Assembly: GCF_024609785.1 (NCBI RefSeq)
Contig: NZ_JANHJQ010000032.1
Coordinates: forward strand, 1 to 49,969
DNA from: Pseudalkalibacillus decolorationis
GTDB taxonomy: Bacteria > Bacillota > Bacilli > Bacillales > Fictibacillaceae
Length of the DNA: 49,969 nucleotides
Reading direction: 5' to 3'
The stretch's first letter is position 1. The number at the start of each line of letters is the position of its first letter. Of this stretch, positions 9,138-18,197 are shown piece after piece. The translations under genes and the position numbers were made by a program. The notes beneath the pieces are model-generated. The model was not told the DNA's origin. It made no database searches and was given only the letters and a program-made list of their open reading frames with translations.

Positions 9138-10657
9138 TATCGACTCACCTCAGCGGTTTCGACGAGTTCGCCACCCATGCTCCACGTTTTTGGATCCGTG
9201 ATTTGAACGTTGACGAGTTCACCGATTAATGATTTTGCTCCATGGAAATGAACAACTTTATTTGTACGAGTATGTCCGGTAAGAACATCCGGATTTTTCC
9301 TGCTTTCTCCTTCAACGAGAACCTCTACAATTTCACCTTTAAGTTCAAGATTCTTCTTTAGGAAGATCTCATTCATCACATCATTTAAACGATGTAACCG
9401 TTCTTTCTTAACTTCCATCGGTACGTTATCCTCCATCTTTGCAGCTGGTGTACCGTCACGCGGAGAATAAATGAATGTAAAGGCCATGTCATACTCCACT
9501 TCTTTAACGAGTGAAAGTGTTTCTTCAAACTGTTCTTCTGTTTCGTTCGGGAATCCTACAATTATATCTGTTGTAAACACTGCATTCGGTATTTGTTTCT
9601 TAATCTTGTCAACAAGCTCTAGGTAATGTTCCCTTGTGTATTTACGGGCCATCAACTTTAACACATCTGAACTACCATGTTGTACAGGTAAATGAATGTG
9701 CTCGACTAAATTTCCACCTTTAGCGAGTACTTCGATTAAGTGATCATCAAAATCGCGGGGGTGACTGGTTGTAAAACGGACACGCGGAATATCAATTTTA
9801 CGGATTTCATCCATTAGATTACCCAGGCCATATTCCATTCCATCAAGATCTTTACCGTAAGCATTTACGTTTTGACCGAGCAACGTAATTTCTTTATATC
9901 CATTTCTTGCTAAATGTCGTACTTCTTCAATGATATCCTCAGGATGGCGACTCCGTTCTTTACCTCTTGTATAAGGAACGATACAATACGTACAGAATTT
10001 ATCACATCCGTACATGATGTTGACCCAGCCCTTAATATTCCCCTTTCGAACACGTGGGAGATTTTCAACAATATCCCCTTCCTTGGACCATACCTCGATG
10101 ACCATCTCTTTACCGAAAATCGCATTTTTAATGAGGTGTGGCAGTCGATGGATATTATGAGTTCCAAAGATTAAATCAATGTGCTGGTGCTTTTGTAAGA
10201 TTTTATTAACGACAGACTCTTCCTGAGACATACATCCACATACACCCAAAATTAATCCTGGCTTTTCAAGTTTGAGTGGTTTGAGATGCCCTATTTCGCC
10301 AAACACTTTGTTTTCAGCATTTTCACGAATGGCACACGTGTTCAATAGGATAATGTCTGCTTCTTCAGTCTCGTTTGTAGATTCAAATCCCATATCAACA
10401 AGTAATCCAGCCATTACTTCTGTATCATGCTCATTCATCTGACAGCCGTATGTGCGAATCATAAATTTCTTGCCTTTTCCTAATCCATTTAAATCATCTG
10501 GAATCGAAAAGTCTTTATGGAATTGAACCTTCTCTTTACCACGGCGCTTAGCGTCCTTTAAAGAAGGCGGTTGATAGGTTGTTTGAAAATATTTAGAGTA
10601 ATCTTTTTCCTTAGTTTTCTGTTTCGGAGTTTCGATTACAGGTAATTCTTTCTTCAT
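9137..10657 (-). CDS. miaB: tRNA-2-methylthio-N6-dimethylallyladenosine synthase MiaB
   Basis: 506 residues. After a basic N-terminal extension (about 60 residues) comes the UPF0004 domain with three cluster-binding cysteines ([30 protein letters not shown]). The radical-SAM core follows with C-x3-C-x2-C in [12 protein letters not shown], and the protein ends with a TRAM-like RNA-binding domain. It methylthiolates i6A37 made by MiaA. ATG 10655-10657 is used because AAGGAG lies 8 nt upstream; a GTG three codons earlier is too close to that site. Confidence 0.96.
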   Translation of the reverse strand: MKKELPVIETPKQKTKEKDYSKYFQTTYQPPSLKDAKRRGKEKVQFHKDFSIPDDLNGLGKGKKFMIRTYGCQMNEHDTEVMAGLLVDMGFESTNETEEADIILLNTCAIRENAENKVFGEIGHLKPLKLEKPGLILGVCGCMSQEESVVNKILQKHQHIDLIFGTHNIHRLPHLIKNAIFGKEMVIEVWSKEGDIVENLPRVRKGNIKGWVNIMYGCDKFCTYCIVPYTRGKERSRHPEDIIEEVRHLARNGYKEITLLGQNVNAYGKDLDGMEYGLGNLMDEIRKIDIPRVRFTTSHPRDFDDHLIEVLAKGGNLVEHIHLPVQHGSSDVLKLMARKYTREHYLELVDKIKKQIPNAVFTTDIIVGFPNETEEQFEETLSLVKEVEYDMAFTFIYSPRDGTPAAKMEDNVPMEVKKERLHRLNDVMNEIFLKKNLELKGEIVEVLVEGESRKNPDVLTGHTRTNKVVHFHGAKSLIGELVNVQITDPKTWSMGGELVETAEVSR

Positions 10658-10728
10658 CGTGTTCACTCCTTACTGCCCATTTACATCTATACAATCAACG
10701 ATGTCTTTCAATGGATTATAACTCTAAT

Positions 10729-10737
10729 AGTATAACA
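10729..10737 (-). promoter_or_regulatory. extended -10 promoter for miaB-ricA
   Basis: Minus-strand TGTTATACT gives a TATACT hexamer with a TGn extension about 75 bp before miaB. The -35 region (GGTCAA) is poor. Confidence 0.4.
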
Positions 10738-10794
10738 AATTCATACAGGGTTGACCACAATGAGCAATATGTTAAAACCATGAACATAGATAAG

Positions 10795-10817
10795 GAGAAG
10801 GCTGTTAACCTTCTCCA
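10795..10817. terminator. GGAGAAGG/CCTTCTCC hairpin between kbl and miaB
   Basis: A perfect 8-bp stem with a 7-nt loop in the kbl-miaB gap. Neither strand has a long T-run (CAAAGTTTT on plus, TTATC on minus), so it is a weak terminator or a structural element next to the repeat at 10836. Confidence 0.4.
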
Positions 10818-10835
10818 AAGTTTTAATTACTTAAT

Positions 10836-10953
10836 GTACGTGTTCAAAAAGGAGGAGAAAAAGAGCCAAGAAGTTCGATTAAACCCACCACGTGCTGTGG
10901 TAACATCGAACTGACTAACATCCTGTTAGCCTCCGGACTTTTTGAACAACCTC
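10836..10953 (+). repeat. dispersed structured repeat, copy A (single unit)
   Basis: Bounded by GTACGTGTTCAAAAAG and ACTTTTTGAACAACC, which form an inverted terminal pair. Inside lie nested stems GTTCGAT/ATCGAAC, CCAC/GTGG and CTAACA/TGTTAG. The same design with compensatory base changes occurs in the 35.4 kb copy. The right end abuts the kbl stop codon (TAG at 10953-10955). Confidence 0.75.
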
Positions 10954-12128
10954 TAAATGATGTTTAATTCTTTTCCAGCTTTTCCGAATGCATCTAAAGC
11001 CTCTTGTAGATCCTCTTTCGTGTGTTGAGCTGTTACGATCGTACGAACACGTGCCGACCCTTTAGCAACAGTTGGGAAAGCGATTCCTTGTGCAAAAACA
11101 CCGTATTCGAACAGTTTATCTGACAACTTATGTGCGAGTGCTCCATCGCCCACAACAACCGGGGTTATCGGCGTTTCACTTTTTCCTGTGTCAAATCCAA
11201 GCTTCGTAAGTCCATCTTTAAAGAATTTAGCATTATCCCAAAGCTTCTCAATTAATTCTGGTTCTTCTAGAAGAACATCGATGGCTGCGGAACATGCTGC
11301 AGTAACAGCTGGCGGGTGGGATGTGCTGAATAGGAATGGACGACCTTTATGTACAAGATAGTCTCTCAGCGTTTGTGTACTTGCTACGTATCCTCCTAAC
11401 ACACCAATCGCTTTACTTAACGTACCAACCTGTATATGAACCCGGCCATTCAAATCAAAATGGTCGATCGAACCACGGCCGTTTCTTCCTAATACACCGC
11501 TGGAATGTGCATCATCTACCATCAAAATAGCATCATACTTTTCACAAAGTTCAACGATTTCAGGCAATGGTGCAATATTACCATCCATTGAGAAAACGCC
11601 GTCTGTTACAACAAGACGTACTCGATATTCCGAAGATTCCTTTAAAGCGCGTTCCAGATCTGCTACATCCACGTGTTTATATATTTTTCGAGATGCTTTC
11701 GTTAATCGGATTCCATCAATAATGGAAGCGTGGTTAAGCTCGTCTGAGATAACAACATCCTCTTTCGTTAAAATAGAAGATAAGACGCCTTGGTTGGTCG
11801 TAAAACCGGATTGAAACACGAGAGATGCCTCTGTATGTTTGAATTCCGCTAATTTCTTCTCATATTCTTCATGCATGGATAATGTCCCAGCAATCGTCCG
11901 GACTGAACCGGTTCCTACCCCGTACTGTTCAACTGCTTCAAGTGCAGCCTTTTTCATACGTGGGTGGTCCGTTAATCCAAGGTAATTATTTGAAGACAAC
12001 TGAATGACTTCTTTACCTCTAATGACTACTCTAGACCCTTGTTTAGACTCTAGTGGCACTAATTGTCTAAACACACCTTCTTCTTTCATCTCATCTAATT
12101 CATTCTGAAGATATTCGAAACCCTTCAT
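10953..12128 (-). CDS. kbl: glycine C-acetyltransferase (2-amino-3-ketobutyrate CoA ligase)
   Basis: 391 residues, fold-type I PLP enzyme of the alpha-oxoamine synthase family. The PLP-binding region is seen in [11 protein letters not shown] and the Schiff-base lysine in [12 protein letters not shown]. It cleaves 2-amino-3-ketobutyrate with CoA to glycine and acetyl-CoA, using the product of Tdh encoded immediately upstream. AGGAGGA lies 7 nt before the ATG. The 110-bp gap to tdh has no clear terminator, consistent with a tdh-kbl operon; it contains a short tandem duplication (GTAGCTTCAAAA twice). Confidence 0.95.
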   Translation of the reverse strand: MKGFEYLQNELDEMKEEGVFRQLVPLESKQGSRVVIRGKEVIQLSSNNYLGLTDHPRMKKAALEAVEQYGVGTGSVRTIAGTLSMHEEYEKKLAEFKHTEASLVFQSGFTTNQGVLSSILTKEDVVISDELNHASIIDGIRLTKASRKIYKHVDVADLERALKESSEYRVRLVVTDGVFSMDGNIAPLPEIVELCEKYDAILMVDDAHSSGVLGRNGRGSIDHFDLNGRVHIQVGTLSKAIGVLGGYVASTQTLRDYLVHKGRPFLFSTSHPPAVTAACSAAIDVLLEEPELIEKLWDNAKFFKDGLTKLGFDTGKSETPITPVVVGDGALAHKLSDKLFEYGVFAQGIAFPTVAKGSARVRTIVTAQHTKEDLQEALDAFGKAGKELNII

Positions 12129-12238
12129 TACATATTCCTCCTATCATATTTGCACTTTATGTAAAGGGACAATTACTCCCCTTATTCCTTCCATAGTAGC
12201 TTCAAAAGTAGCTTCAAAAAGCTGGCGAATTAAAAACG

Positions 12239-13279
12239 TTATGGTCTAAGTACTACCTTACCACACTTACCTTCAAGCATTAGTTCAAAACCTTTTTCAA
12301 ATTCCTCAAGCGGAAATTCGTGTGTGATCATCTTCTTTACATCTACTTGTTCTGATTTCAAGAGACCGGAAACTTGTCTCCAGGTTTCATACATTTTCCG
12401 ACCGGTAATCCCTTGAACTGTAATTCCTTTAAAGACGATATCATTTGTAATATCAACCTCTACAGGTTTAACAGGTAGGCTTAATATCGACATTCTACCA
12501 CCGTTGGTCAACATTTTAAATCCTTGATCGATCGCGATTGGGTGTCCAGACATTTCACAAACAACTTCTACACCATTACCATCGGTTAAATTCATAGCGA
12601 CTTCAATAGGGCCTTGTTCACGTGAATTCACAACCGTAGTAGCGCCCATTTCCTTTGCTAATTCAAGACGATACTCATTTAAATCGTATGCAATAACCTG
12701 TGAGGCTCCAGCAGCCTTTGCAACGCCAACTGCCATTAATCCGATTGGACCACAGCCAATGATCGCCACACTTTTCCCTGTAACGTCACCGGCGAGTACA
12801 GTATGAACCGCATTTCCCATCGGCTCTTGAACAGATGCGACAGATGTTGCTACTTCCGGGTCATTTTTCCATAAGTTCTGTGATGGTAGTGCCACGTATT
12901 CTGCAAAGCAACCATTGGTATCAACACCAATGATTTTTGTGTTTCTGCATATGTGAGCATTACCGGTTAGGCATTGCGGGCATTCCCCACAAACGATGTG
13001 CGTTTCAGCAGAGACCTGATCACCGACTTTTACATTGGTAACATTCTTTCCGATTTCAACCACTTCACCAGCAAACTCATGCCCGAATACATAAGGAGGA
13101 TTTACTCGGCTTGCAGACCAGTCATCCCATGCATATATGTGTACATCTGTGCCACAGATTGATGTCGCTTTCACATTAATCAATACTTCATGATCGTTTA
13201 TTTTAGGAATATCCACCATCTGCAGTTCTGCACCTTTACCACGATGGTGTTTTACAATCGCTTTCATTTTTCCTTCCAA
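12239..13279 (-). CDS. tdh: L-threonine 3-dehydrogenase
   Basis: 346 residues, zinc-dependent medium-chain dehydrogenase. Catalytic zinc ligands include the Cys of SICGTDVHIY and the H-E of GHEF. The structural zinc loop is CGECPQCLTGNAHIC with four Cys, and the Rossmann motif is GCGPIGLMAVG. It oxidises threonine to 2-amino-3-ketobutyrate. The start is ambiguous. TTG 13277-13279 has AAGGAG at ideal spacing and gives an N-terminus (M-EGKMKAI) like that of B. subtilis Tdh. The ATG four codons later (13265-13267) has GGAAGGA but tight spacing. Confidence 0.94.
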   Translation of the reverse strand: MEGKMKAIVKHHRGKGAELQMVDIPKINDHEVLINVKATSICGTDVHIYAWDDWSASRVNPPYVFGHEFAGEVVEIGKNVTNVKVGDQVSAETHIVCGECPQCLTGNAHICRNTKIIGVDTNGCFAEYVALPSQNLWKNDPEVATSVASVQEPMGNAVHTVLAGDVTGKSVAIIGCGPIGLMAVGVAKAAGASQVIAYDLNEYRLELAKEMGATTVVNSREQGPIEVAMNLTDGNGVEVVCEMSGHPIAIDQGFKMLTNGGRMSILSLPVKPVEVDITNDIVFKGITVQGITGRKMYETWRQVSGLLKSEQVDVKKMITHEFPLEEFEKGFELMLEGKCGKVVLRP

Positions 13280-13320
13280 GATGAACACTCCTTTTAACAA
13301 AACTATTAATACCATTAAGA

Positions 13321-13349
13321 ATTGTATCATGTCAGGCTTCTTCAGTAAA
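13321..13349 (-). promoter_or_regulatory. sigma-A promoter for tdh-kbl
   Basis: TTTACT (-35), 17-bp spacer, TACAAT (-10) with a TGA just before it. The -10 lies about 42 bp before the tdh start. Confidence 0.55.
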
Positions 13350-13636
13350 GTAGTGTCCTTTTAGAGAAGACATTTGCGCATTTGATGCAGAATTCCAGTC
13401 GATTACAATCTTTCTTTATCATTGTTCAGCAACACCATCTAAACTATACCCATTATATTCATAAGAAAAGCGCAAGCGACCCTAATCTATACAACAAAAT
13501 TTCATACTTTCTCACCTATAATCACCTAAGAAAGAACGGATCGGCCATTATTTATGGAGATCCGTTCGTTTTCTTGTACATTAGATTAGGAGTTGAAATT
13601 TTTTCATTAAGGTGAATTTAGGACCATTTTACTACG
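13350..13636. other. intergenic stretch without a supported gene
   Basis: Together with the repeats and terminators to its right this makes a roughly 500-bp non-coding gap between korB and tdh. A 77-codon plus-strand frame at 13382-13615 lacks a ribosome binding site and recognisable motifs. A short AGAAAAGCGCAAGCGACC stretch at about 13463-13481 resembles the core of the direct repeats at 49.8 kb and may be a decayed copy. Confidence 0.5.
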
Positions 13637-13714
13637 CGTGGTCGATATATCAGATTCCGTGGTTGATATATTTCATCCGTGATCGATATAACAGATTCCG
13701 TGGTTGATTTAATG
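13637..13714. repeat. four tandem ~21-bp repeats, CGTGGTYGATATATCAGATTC-like
   Basis: Units start at 13637, 13658, 13678 and 13699 and share CGTG(G/A)T(C/T)GAT(A/T)TA. The first three each contain a GATATA core, and the first has the palindrome GATATATC. The 20-21-bp phasing is about two helical turns, as in tandem protein-binding sites. Confidence 0.7.
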
Positions 13715-13756
13715 TTTGGAGTGAAGGTTAAAGCTTATTACATCCCCCTTAATGTG

Positions 13757-13788
13757 TAAAAAAAACCACAGTATCAGCTACTGTGGTT
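13757..13788 (-). terminator. distal korB terminator
   Basis: On the minus strand AACCACAGTA-GCTGA-TACTGTGGTT is followed by a run of Ts (TTTTTTTACAC). A textbook intrinsic terminator. Confidence 0.85.
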
Positions 13789-13810
13789 GTCCAAAATACT
13801 ATACTTTCTT

Positions 13811-13848
13811 ACTTTAAAGAAAGAGATGACCCAAGTTGAGTCATCCCT
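13811..13848 (-). terminator. proximal korB terminator
   Basis: GATGACTCAA-C-TTGGGTCATC hairpin (minus strand) followed by the pyrimidine-rich TCTTTCTTT, starting 20 bp after the korB stop. It shares the TGACTCA-type stem seen in other terminators here. Confidence 0.6.
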
Positions 13849-13864
13849 GTGTAACTTACCCCCA

Positions 13865-14731
13865 TTACATAAATTCTGAGATAAGTTCTTCGAATTGTTT
13901 ATTGTCAAGACTAAGATCAGCTTTTGAAAGTGCTGTTTCACTATATCCGTGTGCAAGATCTTGGTAAGATTTCTTTTCTTTATTCTGGTAGATTAACCCC
14001 TTCACAAGGCCATTGTTTTCCATCAATGTTTGCATCGCTATCATACGATTATGCGCATCGTAACCCTCAATATCTGAGAGGCTAACTAAATGTTCTTTAA
14101 ACCAATCGTACGTGTTGACTTTGTTATAAGTCACACAAGGGCTAAATACGTTAATTAAAGAAAAACCTTCATGCTGAAGCCCCTGTTCAATCAAGGAAGT
14201 CAATTCTTTAAGGTCGCTTGAAAAGCTTTGAGCTACAAAAGTTGCACCCGCTGTCAATGCTGTTTCCATAATAGAAATAGAAGATTCTACAGATCCTTCA
14301 GGTGTACTCTTCGTTTTGAAACCTAATTCAGAACGTGGAGATGTTTGGCCTTTCGTTAGTCCATAAATCTGATTATCCATTACGATGTAAGTGATATCAA
14401 TGTTTCTGCGAATTGCATGGATCGTATGTCCCATCCCAATTGCAAATCCGTCACCGTCACCACCAGATGCGATGACTTTTAAATCACGGTTTGCCATTTT
14501 CACACCTTGAGCAATCGGCAGTGAACGACCGTGAATTCCATGCAAACCGTATGAATTGATATAACCTGAAATACGACCGGAGCACCCAATCCCAGAAACA
14601 ACCGCAAGATCTTCCGGCTCAAGTTCAATATTTGCAGCTGCACGCTGTATAGCAGCCTGAACTGAAAAGTCCCCACAACCTGGACACCAATTTGGTTTTA
14701 CTGAGTTTCGAAAGTCTTTAAATGTTGCCAT
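13865..14731 (-). CDS. korB: 2-oxoacid:ferredoxin oxidoreductase, beta subunit
   Basis: 288 residues. The TPP-binding motif is GGDGDGFAIG followed by MDNQIYGLTKGQ, and WCPGCGDF plus GIGCSG supply conserved cysteines of this subunit class. With the alpha/gamma fusion encoded upstream it forms a TPP enzyme that oxidatively decarboxylates a 2-oxoacid, most likely 2-oxoglutarate or pyruvate, with ferredoxin as acceptor. Substrate cannot be fixed from sequence. The start has AAGGAG and lies 1 bp from the korA stop, so the pair is one operon. Confidence 0.93.
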   Translation of the reverse strand: MATFKDFRNSVKPNWCPGCGDFSVQAAIQRAAANIELEPEDLAVVSGIGCSGRISGYINSYGLHGIHGRSLPIAQGVKMANRDLKVIASGGDGDGFAIGMGHTIHAIRRNIDITYIVMDNQIYGLTKGQTSPRSELGFKTKSTPEGSVESSISIMETALTAGATFVAQSFSSDLKELTSLIEQGLQHEGFSLINVFSPCVTYNKVNTYDWFKEHLVSLSDIEGYDAHNRMIAMQTLMENNGLVKGLIYQNKEKKSYQDLAHGYSETALSKADLSLDNKQFEELISEFM

Positions 14732-14732
14732 C

Positions 14733-16469
14733 TTATAACAACTCCTTGCATTTTGTGTAAATTTCTGTAGGCAAGAATGGGTTGCCGTTGTATTTCAATA
14801 AGTTTTTGATCTTATCCAGGTTACCAAGATTCATTTTCATGATATTTGCAAGTTGTCCTGTTGAGTTATTTTCAACAACAATCACTGTTTTCGCCGCATC
14901 AACCAGTTCTTCCATTTCCTTAGTCGGGAACGGATGAATTAAACGGATTTGAGCATGATTTACTTTAATTCCGTCCGCTTCAAGACGTGGTATCATTTCT
15001 TCAATCGCCCCGCGGGTTGAGTTAAATCCGACAACGAGAACATCTGCTTCAGCATGTCTTACATTCTTGTAAACTGGTGTCTTAAAGTTCAAGTTGTTTA
15101 ATTTGCGATGACGCTTATCCATTTGTGTCTGACGGTTACCGGCTACCTCTGAAGGTTTACCTGTTTCATCATGCTCGACACCTGTCACATGATGAATACC
15201 GTTTTTCATACCTGGGAAAACGCGTGGTGATACACCATCTTCAGTATCTTCATAGCGTTTGAAGTATTCCTTTGCTTCAAGTTCAGGAAGGTCTCCAGTC
15301 GGTACCTTTCCGCGACGTATTTCAGTCTTACTATAGTCAAGCGGTGATACGGACTGCTTTCCAAGAGATAGTTGAAGATCCGAAAGCACAATTACAGGAC
15401 ACTGAAATTCCTCAGCAATATTTAATGCTTCTGCTGCGTCATAAAACGCCTCTTCAGCAGTACTTGGTGCGATAACTACCTTTGGAATCTCACCGTGAGT
15501 TCCATAGATCATCGCCATTAAATCAGACTGTTCTTGTTTTGTTGGAAGCCCTGTTGATGGACCACCACGTTGTGTATCTACTATTACAAGTGGAGTTTCA
15601 GTAATACCAGATAGACCGATTGCTTCCATCATTAACGAAAGACCAGGTCCTGCAGAAGCTGTAATTGTACGCACACCTGCATAGTTAGCACCAATTGCCA
15701 TTGTTGCAGCTGCAATTTCATCTTCAGTCTGAATCACTGTTCCACCATGTTTAGGTAAATGTTTAATCATGTATTCCATAATTTCAGATGCAGGGGTAAT
15801 TGGGTACGCAGACATAAAACGTACTCCACCTACGAGGAAGCCGAGGGAAATCGCATCGTTACCGATCATAAACATTCGCTTCTGTCCATCAGCCTTTTCA
15901 AGCTGTAAACGCTCGATCGGTCCGCCTGCTTGTTCATTGAAGTATTCAGCACCACGTTTGAGTGCATCCATATTTTTTTCTACGACTTTTTCGCCTTTTC
16001 GCCCATATACACCTTGGACGACTTCACGATAATCTTCAGTCGGTTGCCCGAGAATGGCGCTTGTTGCACCAATTGCAACCATGTTTTTCATTAAAGAAGT
16101 GCCGAGCTCATTCGCAATTTCTGAGAATGGAACCGCATACAACTTCGCTTTACAATCTTCTGGAGCTGTCGGGTTAAACTTGGAGTCTGCGATAATTATT
16201 CCTTGATCATGCAGCTCGTGATAATTGACATCAATCGTTTCTTGATCAAATGCAACAAGTATATCTAAATCATCTGAAACCGCACCAATTTCCTTCGTGG
16301 ATACGCGAATCTTATTATTCGTGTGACCACCTTTAATACGTGAAGAAAAGTGACGGTACGTGTATAAATAATAACCGAATCGGTTTTGAGCAAGTGAAAA
16401 AACCTCACCAGTACTGTCGATTCCTTCACCTTGTTGTCCGCCAACTTTCCATGAAAGTTGATCTACCAT
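14733..16469 (-). CDS. korA: 2-oxoacid:ferredoxin oxidoreductase, fused gamma-alpha subunit
   Basis: 578 residues. The N-terminal gamma domain (about 1-175) contains KVGGQQGEGIDSTGEVF and FSSRIKGGHT. The alpha domain (about 190-578) contains YPITPASEIMEY, the TASAGPGLSLMMEAIG segment and QRGGPSTGLPTKQEQ, all typical of KorA/PorA. The fused gamma-alpha layout is the two-subunit form common in aerobic Bacilli and actinomycetes. GGGGTGG lies upstream of the ATG, and a good sigma-A promoter lies about 120 bp upstream. Confidence 0.93.
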   Translation of the reverse strand: MVDQLSWKVGGQQGEGIDSTGEVFSLAQNRFGYYLYTYRHFSSRIKGGHTNNKIRVSTKEIGAVSDDLDILVAFDQETIDVNYHELHDQGIIIADSKFNPTAPEDCKAKLYAVPFSEIANELGTSLMKNMVAIGATSAILGQPTEDYREVVQGVYGRKGEKVVEKNMDALKRGAEYFNEQAGGPIERLQLEKADGQKRMFMIGNDAISLGFLVGGVRFMSAYPITPASEIMEYMIKHLPKHGGTVIQTEDEIAAATMAIGANYAGVRTITASAGPGLSLMMEAIGLSGITETPLVIVDTQRGGPSTGLPTKQEQSDLMAMIYGTHGEIPKVVIAPSTAEEAFYDAAEALNIAEEFQCPVIVLSDLQLSLGKQSVSPLDYSKTEIRRGKVPTGDLPELEAKEYFKRYEDTEDGVSPRVFPGMKNGIHHVTGVEHDETGKPSEVAGNRQTQMDKRHRKLNNLNFKTPVYKNVRHAEADVLVVGFNSTRGAIEEMIPRLEADGIKVNHAQIRLIHPFPTKEMEELVDAAKTVIVVENNSTGQLANIMKMNLGNLDKIKNLLKYNGNPFLPTEIYTKCKELL

Positions 16470-16587
16470 TTAGAACTCCACCCCTTCTAATGTTCCAATC
16501 CATATTCAATAGTTGTAGTAGCATCTTTCGACCAAACCTTTATGTAAATCCTTTCATTTGGAAGAAAAATGATTTATAACGTCTACA

Positions 16588-16616
16588 ATAATAGACCTAT
16601 CACTTTAAAAATGCAA
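16588..16616 (-). promoter_or_regulatory. sigma-A promoter for korAB
   Basis: TTGCAT (-35), exactly 17-bp spacer, TATTAT (-10) on the minus strand, between the dipeptidase stop and korA. Confidence 0.6.
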
Positions 16617-16663
16617 GTATTCTTCTTAAAATTCTTACATCAATTCGACAATTTTTCAATATT

Positions 16664-17587
16664 CTAAAATGGAACCCTTTGATTAAAATTCTCATAGCAA
16701 AATCCCCGTACAAGTTCTTCAGGGAAGTGCTTCAATAATTCATTGATGAGGCGTTCATATCCGAAATAAGAATCTAACCCTTTGACCGTTTTTGAGATGC
16801 CATCAAAGTCTGACCCAAATCCAATATTATGAACACCTCCAAGTGCAGCAATATAATCAATATGCCTGAGAACCGAGGAGATTGTTACTGAATGTTGTTC
16901 ACTCAAGAAATAAGGTACAAACGTTATTCCAATAGCAGCATCCTTTTGAATTAGTGCGCGCAACTGATTGTCATTCAAATTTCTTGGATGCTCACAAAGT
17001 GCTTTTACATTCGAATGTGAGGCAATCACAAAATCTGTTCTCTCCAAGACGTCCCAGAATCCACATTCCGTTAAATGAGAAACATCTGTCCAAATTCTTT
17101 CCTCATGTAAATACCGGACTGCCTCCCTACCTAAATTGGACAAACCAGCACTACGTTCCTCTAATACACCATCTGCAAGATCGTTCGCATAGTTCCAAGT
17201 CAAACCAACTGACCTTATCCCGAGGTTGACTAGTGTTTGTAATCGAACGAGGTCGTTCGCAATGGGGCCACACCCTTCTAACGTTAATATCGCCCCAATT
17301 TCATGATCCTTAAGATCATCTATCTCTTCTCGACTTGTCACCTTTTTTATATCGGGGTATGGCTTAATTATTTTAGAATGGAAAAGCTCAATCATTTCTA
17401 ATGCAGCTTGGAACCGAGCGTCACCAATTAAATCATCGGGAACAAATACTGCAAAGCACTGCACCTTTGCCCCTACCTGTTTCAGTGCTGGATAGGATAC
17501 CTGCAGGTGATTCGTATTGTTAAAAGTCAATGATGAACCTCTCCATAGTTTCAATAAGACATCGCAATGTGCATCAAATATTTTCAT
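16664..17587 (-). CDS. membrane dipeptidase (peptidase M19)
   Basis: 307 residues, amidohydrolase fold. The metal-binding motif DAHCD at the N-terminus, the bridging Glu in LTLEGC, ASHSN and GFGSDFDG are all present, as in renal-type dipeptidases. It probably hydrolyses dipeptides, possibly with broad or D-residue specificity, in the cytoplasm since no signal peptide is seen. ATG 17585-17587 has AAGGAGG 6 nt upstream; the frame is open further upstream but without a site. It lies between spoVS and korA as a separate unit. Confidence 0.9.
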   Translation of the reverse strand: MKIFDAHCDVLLKLWRGSSLTFNNTNHLQVSYPALKQVGAKVQCFAVFVPDDLIGDARFQAALEMIELFHSKIIKPYPDIKKVTSREEIDDLKDHEIGAILTLEGCGPIANDLVRLQTLVNLGIRSVGLTWNYANDLADGVLEERSAGLSNLGREAVRYLHEERIWTDVSHLTECGFWDVLERTDFVIASHSNVKALCEHPRNLNDNQLRALIQKDAAIGITFVPYFLSEQHSVTISSVLRHIDYIAALGGVHNIGFGSDFDGISKTVKGLDSYFGYERLINELLKHFPEELVRGFCYENFNQRVPF

Positions 17588-17661
17588 TTTTTCCTCCTTA
17601 ATCACATTTACAATATGTATGTAACTCAAGGCATGAAGAGCATGACTCTGAAAAACGGCAT

Positions 17662-17830
17662 AAAAAAAAGAGACTGACCTCCAAAAGCCAGGCTCTCCGG
17701 GTAATAAGAGAAAACTCAACAGGGGTCATATTCCTCTGGAATTAAACCAAATTAAGAATTAGAGGCTTTCCTGTATCGTTTTTTGGAGGTGTCACTTTAG
17801 GACTAGCTCTAGAACTAAGTCAGCCTCTCA
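17662..17830 (-). terminator. long nested terminator-like structure after spoVS
   Basis: On the minus strand GAGAGGCTGAC begins 7 bp after the spoVS stop and pairs with GTCAGTCTCT, which is followed by eight Ts about 160 nt later. A second nested pair ACCTCCAAAA/TTTTGGAGGT lies inside. The outer arms look like an ordinary terminator stem pushed apart by an insert. Confidence 0.6.
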
Positions 17831-17836
17831 TTATTC

Positions 17837-18097
17837 TTATCTTGGTTCTACAATCAGCTTGATTGCAGTTCGTTCTTCTCCCTCAATCAAAATATCTGTA
17901 AATGCAGGGATACAAATGAGGTCAACTCCACTAGGTGCTACAAATCCTCGTGCTATTGCTACAGCTTTAACAGCCTGATTCAACGCACCCGCGCCGATTG
18001 CCTGTATTTCGGCATTTCCTCGTTCTCGGAGGACTCCAGCTAGGGCACCAGCTACAGAATTAGGATTGGACTTTGCTGAAACCTTTAATATTTCCAT
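17837..18097 (-). CDS. spoVS: stage V sporulation protein S
   Basis: 86 residues, the expected length, with the family signature LKVSAKSNPNSVAGALAGV at the N-terminus and KAVAIARGFVAPSGVDL in the middle. SpoVS is a small Alba-like putative nucleic-acid-binding protein needed for late spore development in B. subtilis. AAGGAGG precedes the ATG. It sits directly after ymdB, as in Bacillus, with a sigma-H-like promoter in the 100-bp gap. Confidence 0.96.
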   Translation of the reverse strand: MEILKVSAKSNPNSVAGALAGVLRERGNAEIQAIGAGALNQAVKAVAIARGFVAPSGVDLICIPAFTDILIEGEERTAIKLIVEPR

Positions 18098-18136
18098 GAT
18101 TTGTACCTCCTTAATCTATCCTACCACTCTTACTAT

Positions 18137-18163
18137 ATTCACGAATGAGGCTTGTATTCCTTC
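18137..18163 (-). promoter_or_regulatory. sigma-H-type promoter for spoVS
   Basis: GAAGGAATA (-35) matches RNAGGAWWW. An 11-bp spacer then leads to CGTGAAT (-10), which matches RNNGAAT except at its first base. Sigma-H transcription of spoVS is known in B. subtilis. Confidence 0.6.
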
Positions 18164-18197
18164 TAATTTTCTAATAATTCTAAAAACAAAATCGAAG

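Noticed and set aside
10711-10914. A 67-codon plus-strand gene between miaB and kbl
   Set aside because: It runs through the hairpin at 10795 and into the dispersed repeat at 10836; no ribosome binding site.
13382-13615. A 77-codon plus-strand gene between korB and tdh
   Set aside because: No ribosome binding site, no family resemblance, and it overlaps the upstream side of the tdh promoter region.
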